Shown: one piece after another, positions 1 through 6,489 of the stretch | Numbering within the stretch: position 1 is the stretch's first letter | Layout of the letters: every line of letters starts with the position of its first letter | Source of the DNA: JBGTCY01 sp041748615 | GTDB taxonomy: Bacteria; Bacteroidota; Bacteroidia; Chitinophagales; CAIOSU01 | Direction: 5' to 3' | DNA: 7,511 nt | Assembly (NCBI GenBank): GCA_041748615.1 | Contig: JBGTCY010000023.1 | Location: 1 to 7,511, forward strand | Translations under genes and position numbers: made by a program | The notes under the pieces: generated by a model | Told to the model about the DNA's origin: nothing | Databases searched by the model: none | Seen by the model: the letters and a program-made list of their open reading frames with translations, nothing else

Positions 1-637
1 GATCTTCATCGCGATAGGAGGTGATTTAAGTCCCGGCAGATTATTGCAGGCATACAAAAGCGGAATTTTTCCATGGTTCAACGAAGGCGATCCGATTGTG
101 TGGTGGTCGCCTGACCCACGGATGATTCTTTACCCGGATGATTTGAAGATTTCGCGCAGCATGAAAAAAATTTTAGACGATTGCGTTTTTGAAGTCACTT
201 TCGACAAGGATTTTGAATCGGTGATTCATGCCTGCAAAGAGCAAAAACGAACGGGACAGAAAGGCACCTGGATTACACAAGATATGGAGGATGCTTATCT
301 CCAACTCCATCACATGGGTTACGCGCACTCCGTGGAAGTTTGGTACCAGGGAACGCTTGCGGGCGGACTATATGGCATTTCGCTGGGTGGTTTATTTGCG
401 GGGGAATCCATGTTCACTAAAGTCAGCAATGCATCGAAAACAGGATTTATCTTCATGGTGCAGACCTTGAAGCATCATGGCATCCGGATGATTGACTGCC
501 AGGTGTTCACTCCGCACCTTGAAAGTTTAGGCGGAAATGAAATCAGCCGGAAAAAATTTCTGGCAGAACTTTCGCAGTGTCTTTACCAACCCACCATGAA
601 AGGAAACTGGGGCTGGGTATTGCAAAAAACATCCTGA
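1..637 (+). CDS. aat: Leucyl/phenylalanyl-tRNA-protein transferase, 5' end cut by window edge
   Basis: This enzyme moves Leu or Phe from its aminoacyl-tRNA to proteins with N-terminal Arg or Lys, marking them for ClpAP degradation in the cytoplasmic N-end rule pathway. The frame is open to the left edge from base 2 and gives 211 visible codons. The first of these, IGGDLSP (visible residues 5-11), is a family motif that in E. coli Aat (234 aa) lies about 25-30 residues from the start, so only a short N-terminal piece is missing. The in-frame TTG at 44 is therefore not the start. Further family signatures in order are GIFPWF (21-26), WWSPDPR (34-40), TWI (89-91), GYAHSVEVW, GGLYG, GESMF (134-138) and DCQVF (165-169). 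The Glu of GESMF and the Asp and Gln of DCQ belong to the active-site region of the GNAT-like fold. The stop is TGA at 635-637. The next gene follows after 4 bp, suggesting co-transcription. Confidence 0.95.
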   Translation, partial: IFIAIGGDLSPGRLLQAYKSGIFPWFNEGDPIVWWSPDPRMILYPDDLKISRSMKKILDDCVFEVTFDKDFESVIHACKEQKRTGQKGTWITQDMEDAYLQLHHMGYAHSVEVWYQGTLAGGLYGISLGGLFAGESMFTKVSNASKTGFIFMVQTLKHHGIRMIDCQVFTPHLESLGGNEISRKKFLAELSQCLYQPTMKGNWGWVLQKTS

Positions 638-641
638 AAAT

Positions 642-1241
642 ATGATGCGTTTTTACATGAAAATTTATTTTGTCGCTTTTTTTCTGATTTCATTCTACCT
701 CCTTGCCGGGCAGAATACTCCAAAACTGACAGAAACAAAAGATAGTGTGTATCTAGAGATGGAAGGAAAAAAGTACGCATTTTCACATCGTCAAATTGCG
801 CTGATGCGGTTAGAAGACGCGATTGCAAATTGCAACCGGGAAGAATATTCTATCGCGCTTGAACATTTTGATTTCGCCCTGAAGTATGACGCTGCCAATT
901 TTCAAATTCATTATAACAAAGGATTGTGCCTTTATTTTAAGGAGGATTACCAAAACGCCTTGGAAAGTTTTAACGCGGCATTAAAACTGAAACCCGATGA
1001 CGCGAAAATTCTGAATCAACGCGGAATGACACTGTTGCAACTTGATAAAACAACGGATGCCATCAGGGATTTTACACGTTCTATTGAATTGGATACAAAC
1101 TATTCGAATGCATATTTTAATCTTGGCGTTGTTTATCTTGAGTCTTATGATTTTGAAAAAGGCTGCCCCTTTTTAAAAAAAGCTGAAAAATTTGGCTCAG
1201 AAAAAGCCGAACAACTTTATGACAAGCATTGCAGGGAGTAA
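642..1241 (+). CDS. Exported TPR-repeat protein
   Basis: This is a 199-aa protein with a hydrophobic N-terminus (residues about 7-22) that reads as a signal peptide ending near LLAG-Q, with no lipobox Cys. About four tetratricopeptide repeats follow, roughly at 54-87, 88-121, 122-155 and 156-189. The best are repeat 2 (YNKGLCLYFKEDYQNALESF) and repeat 3, with the usual small and aromatic positions and the turn Pro in KLKPDDA. The last repeat degenerates into a GCPFLKKAEKFGSEKAEQL-type end, a common ending in Bacteroidota TPR proteins. TPRs make a helical scaffold that binds other proteins. The partner is unknown, and the location is inferred to be periplasmic. The start is uncertain: ATG at 642, 645 and 657 are all in frame, and 657 (MKIYF) gives the most conventional signal peptide. 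No Shine-Dalgarno sequence is evident. The gene lies 4 bp after aat, so it is probably in the same transcript. Confidence 0.85.
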   Translation: MMRFYMKIYFVAFFLISFYLLAGQNTPKLTETKDSVYLEMEGKKYAFSHRQIALMRLEDAIANCNREEYSIALEHFDFALKYDAANFQIHYNKGLCLYFKEDYQNALESFNAALKLKPDDAKILNQRGMTLLQLDKTTDAIRDFTRSIELDTNYSNAYFNLGVVYLESYDFEKGCPFLKKAEKFGSEKAEQLYDKHCRE

Positions 1242-1249
1242 GTCAATAA

Positions 1250-1266
1250 GTGTTGTAAAACAACAC
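1250..1266. terminator. Hairpin in the convergent gap, possible terminator
   Basis: There is a perfect inverted repeat GTGTTGT-AAA-ACAACAC with a 7-bp stem and 3-nt loop. It starts 9 bp after the stop of the TPR gene and lies downstream of the convergent PKD/T9SS gene. Neither side has a strong T tract: the plus side continues ccacacttt, the minus side TTATTGACTT. A terminator role, perhaps bidirectional, is inferred from placement and is weak. Confidence 0.35.
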
Positions 1267-1295
1267 CCACACTTTGTAGTATTTGCTTTCAGATT

Positions 1296-1316
1296 TTAGA
1301 TGTTAGATGTTACATG
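1296..1316. repeat. Three-copy 7-bp tandem repeat
   Basis: TTAGATG at 1296-1302 is repeated exactly at 1303-1309 and then once more with one change (TTACATG) at 1310-1316. It lies in the non-coding gap between two convergent genes. No function can be assigned. Confidence 0.5.
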
Positions 1317-1347
1317 GTAACTCTGGAAATGCGTCTTAGATGATTCC

Positions 1348-2595
1348 TCAATTCTGAAGATTCACCTTGCGTAAAAACTTTTTCTCCCCCACCCAAACCG
1401 TCACTAAGAAATTTCCGGTTACGTCAGGAAGTTGAATTTTTTGCAAACCATTTGCCGGAATACTCACCTGCATCAGTTGTTGTCCGAGCATGTTGAAAAT
1501 TCGCACTTCCGCGAAAGGATGCGACAGTTGCTGAAAATCAAGATACAGTTGATTGTTTGCCGCATAAATATTGAGGGTTGCATCATCCGGCTGGTGAATT
1601 CCGGTCAGCGGATCTTCAACGGTAACGGTTTTAATCATCACATCGTCACAAGAAGTATTCAATGCAGTGAAAACAACTTCATAAGTTCCCGGAGCATTGA
1701 ATGTATGTGATGGATAAGCCGTTCCCTGCGTAACAGTGCCATCACCAAAATCCCAGAGATAATCGGAAGCGCCAAAAGAATAGTCAAAGAAAAAAACAAG
1801 CTGATTTGCCAAAGTCACAGAATCAGAAACCACAAAATCGGCAACTACCGGCTGTGGCTCATTGATAGTCACTTCAGTTTCAAAAGTGTAGCCGAAAGTA
1901 TCTGTCAGCGAAATCCGGTAAACACCATCATGGATTAAGTTTTGAATCATCAATGTTCCATTCCAGTTGTTTCCGGCATCAATAATGTTATTGTTATCGT
2001 CCATAATCTGGTAATTCCAGCGGTAGCTGCCCGGCTGAACAACTTCCAGCGTAGCAGGCTCACCATCGCAACCAATATCCGTAGCGTTGATTTCAACAGG
2101 CGCGTTGAGATGCACTAATAAGCGTAGATTTTCATTACCGGATACCATGTGAAACCAGTAAGTATCCTGCTGACGTAAATTGAGACGCGTGCCTGTCTGC
2201 GTGTCTTCCAAGACGATTCCCACCGATGGACACAACCCCTCAATATCAATCAGCCTGAGCGCGTACCATCCGTCTAAAGCGGCATCAATTCCAAACTGTA
2301 CGCTGCGGTCATCCGTTAACAATGGAAGCGCTTGCACACTGTATGAACCAGAGTAAATTTTAGAATAAAAAGCAAAACTTGTACTATCACGATGTCTTCT
2401 GAAATCATACTGCAAATCAACATCTTGAGTCGCATCCTCATAAAAGTAAATGAATGACTCCTGCGTAACATCATCAGGGTCTGTGAGACTGATACCGACT
2501 TTTTGAAGATTTGCAAATGAAAGAAACGGCAGCAGAAATAGTGCAGAAATAAAAAAAACATTGCAAGATTTTGCAACTCTGAAAAAGCAATCCAT
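1348..2595 (-). CDS. Secreted PKD-domain protein with T9SS type A-like sorting domain
   Basis: This 415-aa protein is probably a surface or secreted adhesin-like protein. Residues 1-28 form a signal peptide (hydrophobic core FFISALFLLPFLSFA). Residues about 30-170 are a beta-rich region I cannot assign, with a GIDAALDGWYALRL stretch like that seen before sorting domains in other large Bacteroidota exoproteins. Residues about 173-248 resemble an Ig-like or SprB-type repeat (GVYRISLTDTFGYTFETEV). Residues about 250-328 are a PKD domain with YLWDFGDGT at 279-287 and the terminal HTFNAPGTYEVVFTA pattern. Residues about 341-415 resemble the T9SS type A C-terminal domain (VRIFNMLGQQL, then GNFLVTVWVGEKKFLRKV), though the usual YPNP start is replaced by IYAANNQ. 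The sorting domain is expected to direct passage through the outer membrane and be cleaved. The start is well fixed: an in-frame TAA lies at 2610-2608 and ATG 2595 is the first start codon after it. No catalytic domain is visible. Confidence 0.88.
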   Translation of the reverse strand: MDCFFRVAKSCNVFFISALFLLPFLSFANLQKVGISLTDPDDVTQESFIYFYEDATQDVDLQYDFRRHRDSTSFAFYSKIYSGSYSVQALPLLTDDRSVQFGIDAALDGWYALRLIDIEGLCPSVGIVLEDTQTGTRLNLRQQDTYWFHMVSGNENLRLLVHLNAPVEINATDIGCDGEPATLEVVQPGSYRWNYQIMDDNNNIIDAGNNWNGTLMIQNLIHDGVYRISLTDTFGYTFETEVTINEPQPVVADFVVSDSVTLANQLVFFFDYSFGASDYLWDFGDGTVTQGTAYPSHTFNAPGTYEVVFTALNTSCDDVMIKTVTVEDPLTGIHQPDDATLNIYAANNQLYLDFQQLSHPFAEVRIFNMLGQQLMQVSIPANGLQKIQLPDVTGNFLVTVWVGEKKFLRKVNLQN

Positions 2596-2755
2596 AAGTA
2601 AATTGAGTTAGGGTTGATGTGCAGACTTTCTGCGTTGTCATTTTACGGATGAAACAGAGAAATGTTTCTGAAGTCATTCGCTGAAAGAGAACTCATCATG
2701 AACATTTGTCAGTCTGAAAAGATGGTTTAAGGTTTGACTTTCCTATTTTTACTTC
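2596..2755. other. Divergent intergenic spacer
   Basis: These 160 bp separate the divergently transcribed PKD/T9SS gene (minus) and sulfotransferase-like gene (plus), so promoters for both should lie here. A short inverted repeat GAAACA-N6-TGTTTC occurs at 2651-2668 and could be a protein-binding site, but a 6-bp match is not significant alone. I find no CAAAnnTA on the plus strand, which would be the Bacteroidota -7 element for the minus-strand gene. Confidence 0.5.
2744..2751 (+). promoter_or_regulatory. Possible Bacteroidota -7 element for the sulfotransferase-like gene
   Basis: TATTTTTA matches the Bacteroidota -7 consensus TAnnTTTG in five of the six fixed positions. It ends 4 bp before the ATG at 2756, so a transcript starting about 7 bases downstream would be leaderless or nearly so. 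A -33 TTG at the expected spacing is not obvious; TTTG at 2733-2736 is too close. This is a weak call. Confidence 0.25.
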
Positions 2756-3589
2756 ATGGCAGAAAATGAAATCTACTTTCATGTTGGCTTGGGAAAAACA
2801 GCCTCAAAGTTTTTACAACATAAAGTATTTCCAAAGCTCAAAGGTATTGAATATCTGCCCACTCATCGCTACCGGCATGCTCAAAAACTGATCAAAAATT
2901 CATCCTCAGACAAAATTTTAGTCTCGCGTGAATTTGATAATCAATTGGAAGAAGAAACATTGAAATTCGCCCGGCATTTTCCGCAAGCAAAGGTGATTAT
3001 CATTTTACGCAGGCATGATTCATGGCTCGCTTCGCAATACAGGCGGTATGTGAAAAACGGTGGTAGTTTATCTTTTGACGCTTTTTTTGACCTTGAAAAA
3101 AATCAGGGAATCTGGAAAACAGATAAAACATTTTTTTATCCGAAAATTGAATTTCTCGAAAAATTATTTCAACTCCGTCCGTTGGTTTTGTTTTATGAAG
3201 ATTTAAAAAAAAATCCTATCACATTTATTGAATCCATTCTGAAATATACAGGAACACATTGCAACATGGATGAAATTTCATTGAAGCCCCACCATGCTTC
3301 TTACAATGAAAAACAACTGAAAGTGATGCGCAAGGTTGCCGGATTTTTTTTCAGCAAAAAGAAAAGAATTTTTTCACAAAATCCTCTGCTGAATTTTATC
3401 CAAAAAAGAGTACAACTGCTTGTCAGCTACTTCTTCTTATACACCGCTTTGCTGATACCGGATTTTCTGCTTTCAAAAAAATCCCTGATTCCTGCTGAAA
3501 GCTTAGAGCGCGTGAAAAAATATTATGAAGATGATTGGAATAAATGCAAATCTTACTGCACAAATCTTCTGCAAAAAACGAATGATTAA
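2756..3589 (+). CDS. Sulfotransferase-like protein
   Basis: This 277-aa protein looks like a PAPS-dependent sulfotransferase, which moves a sulfuryl group from PAPS to a hydroxyl or amine on a glycan, lipid or small molecule; the substrate cannot be told. The N-terminus has a beta-strand and phosphate loop, FHVGLGKTASKFLQ (residues 8-21), a variant of the family GxxKTGTTxLQ loop that binds the 5'-phosphosulfate. The 3'-phosphate-binding region is IILRRHDSWLASQYRRYVKNG (82-102), with the expected Arg and Ser before a Tyr. LVLFYEDL (143-150) is another typical family stretch. Residues about 219-240 are strongly hydrophobic (QLLVSYFFLYTALLIPDFLL) and could be membrane-associated. There is no signal peptide, so it is probably cytoplasmic or at the inner face of the membrane. 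The start is firm: an in-frame TGA lies at 2735-2737 with no alternative start codon before ATG 2756. The gene is A/T-rich with many homopolymer runs and stands alone on its strand, which is compatible with accessory status. Confidence 0.8.
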   Translation: MAENEIYFHVGLGKTASKFLQHKVFPKLKGIEYLPTHRYRHAQKLIKNSSSDKILVSREFDNQLEEETLKFARHFPQAKVIIILRRHDSWLASQYRRYVKNGGSLSFDAFFDLEKNQGIWKTDKTFFYPKIEFLEKLFQLRPLVLFYEDLKKNPITFIESILKYTGTHCNMDEISLKPHHASYNEKQLKVMRKVAGFFFSKKKRIFSQNPLLNFIQKRVQLLVSYFFLYTALLIPDFLLSKKSLIPAESLERVKKYYEDDWNKCKSYCTNLLQKTND

Positions 3590-3606
3590 AATTCAGGAAA
3601 GCGTTC

Positions 3607-4269
3607 TCAGGATTTTTTCCATTTGATGGTACATCCAACGGCTTTCGTAAAATCAGGATTCGGTTTCTCCCCTTTTTCAAGCGCGCTGATGGCATTTTCC
3701 ACGTACCGGATTTTATCTTTTTTCTTGCCTTCGGTATCATCATCTATCGCACCGATATAGGCAACACGGTATTTATCATTTGATTCTTTCTGCAATAAAT
3801 AAACCTGCGGTGTGCGGACGGCTCCGTATCTCTTTGCTACATCCTGTGTTTCGTCAATCACATAAGGAAAAGAAAATCCTTTTTCTTTCGCACGTTTTTG
3901 CATGTTTTCAAACGAATCATCAGGATATTTTTCCGTGTCATTTGGATTAATGGCTATTACGGGATATCCTATTTTTTTGAACTTTTTATCCAACTCCACC
4001 ATCCGGTCTTCATAGAGTTTTACATAGGGACAATGATTGCAACTGAAAATCACAATCACGCCTTTGGCTTCTTTAAAATCTGTAAGTGAAACTAATTTGC
4101 CATCCACATTTTTCAATTTAAAATCCGTGGCATAATCACCAATCTGATAACCTTCATTGTTGTTTTCAGGTTTTGAATTTGATTTGGCATTGATATCCTG
4201 TTGGTTGTAAAAAATTTGCGCGAGCGCTACTATCGCGATAAATACTACGGTGGATGTCAGAATTTTCAT
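3607..4269 (-). CDS. Exported peroxiredoxin-like thioredoxin-fold protein
   Basis: This 220-aa protein has a hydrophobic N-terminus (residues 1-20, ILTSTVVFIAIVALAQIF) acting as signal peptide or anchor, then a short polar linker rich in Asn, Ser and Glu. The AhpC/TSA-type fold follows: GDYATDFKLKNVDGKLVSL (44-62), the active site SCNHCPYV (76-83) with the CxxC at C77 and C80, the INPND strand-turn (107-111), and the cis-Pro loop VRTPQVYLL (151-159, P154). The C-terminus carries a third Cys in GCTIKWKK (212-219), a feature I associate with the PRX-like 1 branch of the thioredoxin superfamily. The role is probably thiol-disulfide exchange or peroxide reduction in the periplasm; the substrate is unknown. 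The gene starts 39 bp after the stop of the TlpA-like gene on the same strand, so the two probably form an operon. It converges with the sulfotransferase-like gene with only 17 bp between the stops and no room for a strong terminator. Confidence 0.88.
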   Translation of the reverse strand: MKILTSTVVFIAIVALAQIFYNQQDINAKSNSKPENNNEGYQIGDYATDFKLKNVDGKLVSLTDFKEAKGVIVIFSCNHCPYVKLYEDRMVELDKKFKKIGYPVIAINPNDTEKYPDDSFENMQKRAKEKGFSFPYVIDETQDVAKRYGAVRTPQVYLLQKESNDKYRVAYIGAIDDDTEGKKKDKIRYVENAISALEKGEKPNPDFTKAVGCTIKWKKS

Positions 4270-4308
4270 TTCAGTTTATTTTAAGTTAAAAAATAGCTGT
4301 CGTTGCTT

Positions 4309-4803
4309 TTAAATTAAAGGTTTGATTATTTTTTCCAAATCGGAATAAGTGAATTGTTGTTCAAAAAAAAGATTGGTTTTCGAACTGCTTTGAATGACCG
4401 CGGTCGCGGGAATGGTTCCCTGCCACTGCGGATTCACTTTGTCAATAAATTGATTATCGCCCTGCGTATCCAACAAAATCACTGTTGATTTCAATTCATT
4501 TTTCTTCACGAAAGGTACTACCTTTTTTTCGAACTGACTTTTAAAATCCAAGCTGACTAACAATACTTTCACTTTTTTATTCAGATACTCCTGATGCATT
4601 TTTTCAAATACAGGTAATTCCTCAACGCAGGGTTTACACCACGTTGCCCAAAAATTGATGATATAAATTGTGTCACTTTTGGGATGCAGGTATTTTTCAA
4701 ACTGCCCAAAAGTGAGAACGGGAATATTTTGCGCGACAGTTTTTTGTTGAATGAAAAATAAACACCAAAAAATCAGAAAGTATTTTATAAAATAGGATTT
4801 CAT
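4309..4803 (-). CDS. TlpA-like exported thioredoxin
   Basis: This 164-aa protein has a clear signal peptide (residues 1-25, hydrophobic core FLIFWCLFFI, likely cut after TVAQ). A compact thioredoxin domain follows, with IINFWATWCKPCVEELPVF at 48-66. The active site WCKPC (55-59) has Cys at 56 and 59, and the cis-Pro is in GTIPAT (P132). This is the TlpA/ResA type, which reduces disulfides outside the cytoplasm, for example in cytochrome c maturation; no cytochrome gene is visible, so the client is unknown. The stop lies 39 bp upstream of the peroxiredoxin-like gene. ATG 4803 is preceded on the coding strand by an A-rich leader (an A8 run opposite 4819-4826) rather than a Shine-Dalgarno sequence, usual for Bacteroidota. 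The domain has no obvious insertions; its C-terminal part (about 110-164) is plain. Confidence 0.9.
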   Translation of the reverse strand: MKSYFIKYFLIFWCLFFIQQKTVAQNIPVLTFGQFEKYLHPKSDTIYIINFWATWCKPCVEELPVFEKMHQEYLNKKVKVLLVSLDFKSQFEKKVVPFVKKNELKSTVILLDTQGDNQFIDKVNPQWQGTIPATAVIQSSSKTNLFFEQQFTYSDLEKIIKPLI

Positions 4804-4889
4804 CTAAGTTTTATTTTCTTTTTTTTCTCGGTTTAAAACGAATTTAGGGAGGCTCTAAAAATCGCTTTTTTAAAATCGCCTCATCCTTT

Positions 4890-4908
4890 CCTTCTCCAAA
4901 GGAGAAGG
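4890..4908 (+). repeat. Perfect palindrome with 8-bp stem, possible terminator on the plus strand
   Basis: CCTTCTCC-AAA-GGAGAAGG forms an 8-bp stem with a 3-nt loop. It is followed on the plus strand by TGTTTTT (4909-4915), which gives intrinsic-terminator geometry only in the plus direction. On the minus strand, where the ATPase gene ends at 4932, the hairpin is followed by AAAGGATGAGG, which lacks a T tract. It sits in the 128-bp spacer between the ATPase gene and the TlpA-like gene. It resembles short dispersed CCTTCTCC-type palindromes I have seen in other bacterial genomes, but copy number cannot be judged here. Confidence 0.5.
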
Positions 4909-4931
4909 TGTTTTTGGAAATTTTGGTCACT

Positions 4932-6467
4932 TTAATTATTCAACTCCTCATCCGCATACAAGTCTTCGTCATTTTCAAAATCACTTGCTTTCCCGGAAAA
5001 AACCGCGCCCAGCATATCCTTGAATTGAATTCCCGCCTCAAGCAAACTTTTGCTTAACAGCGAAAACTCTGCCAAACCATGCAGCACAAACTCCATCATG
5101 AAAAGTTTCTCATCGCCCTTGAGCTGAGGATGATATTTGGTAACAACATCCTCAAGACCTGAAACGCTGTTAAGCATTGACGCATATTTTTCCCCTGAAG
5201 TATCCAGCATCAAATCCATCGAATTGCCGGAAGCAAACCAATCCGTGATTTTTTGATACACTCTTACCTGCTTATGTTTTTTCAATTTGGAAGGGTCAGG
5301 AAAGTAAAAAGTGAATTGTGAACGTATCGCTTTTCCAATGAGATTTTGCGCCACAATAAACGGTCCTTCCTGTTCACCTTCATAGACCAATTCGATTTTT
5401 CCGGTGATAGCCGGAACCACGCCCCAAAAATCCGTCATGCGGACATGCGTTTCCGTTTCATTGTTTAACAACATTCTTCTTTCCGCTGCGCTGACAAGAT
5501 TTTCGAATGATGAAATCGTGAGCCGCGCTGACACTCCGCTTTTCGCATCCACAAATTCACTTTTGCGGGCTTCGACTGCAATTTGTTCATTCAGGTTTAA
5601 AATCAACTCATTATAATGCACCGCGTTTTTTTGCTCGGGAGCGGTATGCGCTTCCTGCAATGTAATTTGTTTTGAAATTTCAATGTCTTTCGGATAGTGT
5701 GTCAATATTTGACTTTCAATGCGGTCTTTGAGCGGTGTCACAATCGAACCGCGATTGGTATAATCTTCTGGATTGGCGGTGAACACGAATTGAATATCCA
5801 AGGGCAGTCGCAGTTTGAATCCGCGAATCTGAATGTCGCCTTCCTGCAAAATATTGAACAACGAAACCTGAATACGCGGTTGTAAATCGGGCAACTCGTT
5901 TATTACGAAGATGCCGCGATTCGAACGCGGAACCAACCCGAAATGGAGCACACGTTCATCGGAATAAGATAGTTTCATGTTGGCTGCGCGAATCGGGTCC
6001 ACATCGCCAATCAAATCAGCAACGGACACATCAGGCGTAGCGAGTTTTTCGGCATAACGCTCGTCTCTATGCAGCCACGCGATGGGCGTTTTATCTCCTT
6101 TTTCCGCGATGAGGTCGCAGGCATATTTTGAAATCGGATGAAACGGGTCGTCATTCAGTTCAGCGCCTTCCACCACGGGAATGTATTCATCCATCAACTC
6201 CGTCATTAGCCGGGCTATCCGGGTTTTTGCCTGCCCTCTTAATCCGAGCAACACGATATTGTGTCTTGACAAAACCGAGCGTTGAATATCCGGAATCACG
6301 GTTGTTTCATAACCCAAAATACCTTTGAACAGCTGGGTTTTGTTTTTCAGATGCAATATCAGGTTTTCTCGCAGTTCATCTTTAATGGAGCGGGTCTGAT
6401 AACCTGCTTGCTTCAACTCACCCAGTGTTTTGATGGCTGTAATTTGAAGTTGATTTTTTGTCGTCAT
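4932..6467 (-). CDS. MoxR/ChlI-like AAA+ ATPase
   Basis: This 511-aa protein belongs to the AAA+ group that includes magnesium chelatase subunit I and MoxR ATPases, which work with a VWA partner to remodel proteins or load metal cofactors. Walker A is GLRGQAKT (75-82, Lys 81 and Thr 82). The Walker B strand is IFVINE (186-191), with Asn 190 in place of the usual Asp before catalytic Glu 191. VSLFNILQEGDIQIRG (201-216) is typical of ChlI-like proteins. Sensor 1 is TANPED (230-235, Asn 232), a likely Arg finger is in KDR (247-249), and sensor 2 is near GVSARLT (311-317, Arg 315). The C-terminal part (about 400-495) is helical and not assigned; the last 15 residues are acidic. It starts 22 bp after the stop of the VWA gene, on the same strand, so the pair is almost surely one operon. 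The paired layout and NELPDL motif recall mycobacterial Rv0958/Rv0959, from memory. It is probably a cytoplasmic oligomeric ring; the client is unknown. Confidence 0.9.
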   Translation of the reverse strand: MTTKNQLQITAIKTLGELKQAGYQTRSIKDELRENLILHLKNKTQLFKGILGYETTVIPDIQRSVLSRHNIVLLGLRGQAKTRIARLMTELMDEYIPVVEGAELNDDPFHPISKYACDLIAEKGDKTPIAWLHRDERYAEKLATPDVSVADLIGDVDPIRAANMKLSYSDERVLHFGLVPRSNRGIFVINELPDLQPRIQVSLFNILQEGDIQIRGFKLRLPLDIQFVFTANPEDYTNRGSIVTPLKDRIESQILTHYPKDIEISKQITLQEAHTAPEQKNAVHYNELILNLNEQIAVEARKSEFVDAKSGVSARLTISSFENLVSAAERRMLLNNETETHVRMTDFWGVVPAITGKIELVYEGEQEGPFIVAQNLIGKAIRSQFTFYFPDPSKLKKHKQVRVYQKITDWFASGNSMDLMLDTSGEKYASMLNSVSGLEDVVTKYHPQLKGDEKLFMMEFVLHGLAEFSLLSKSLLEAGIQFKDMLGAVFSGKASDFENDEDLYADEELNN

Positions 6468-6489
6468 TGATTGTTTATTTGATTATTTT

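Noticed and set aside
44..46. TTG at 44 as start codon of aat
   Set aside because: The frame continues upstream to the window edge and encodes the conserved IGGDLSP motif, so the TTG is an internal Leu codon.
583..828. Open frame of 81 codons antisense to the aat/TPR junction
   Set aside because: It overlaps the aat end and the TPR signal-peptide region and has no family features.
1242..1347. Possible CRISPR-like or satellite array in the convergent gap
   Set aside because: Only three 7-bp units without spacers are present, far too short for a CRISPR array.
1432..1710. Open frame of 92 codons on the plus strand inside the PKD/T9SS gene
   Set aside because: It lies wholly antisense to a gene with clear domains, and its translation shows no recognisable motif.
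3423..3743. Open frame of 106 codons on the minus strand across the ends of the sulfotransferase-like and PRX-like genes
   Set aside because: It overlaps the ends of two well-supported genes in other frames and its product is basic and low in structure, typical of a shadow frame.
4858..4879. Direct repeat AAAATCGC at 4858-4865 and 4872-4879
   Set aside because: An 8-bp match in A/T-rich non-coding DNA is expected by chance and has no further symmetry.
6128..6470. Two short plus-strand open frames antisense to the ATPase gene
   Set aside because: They are opposite the Walker A and N-terminal coding region of a strongly supported gene, with no start context or motif of their own.
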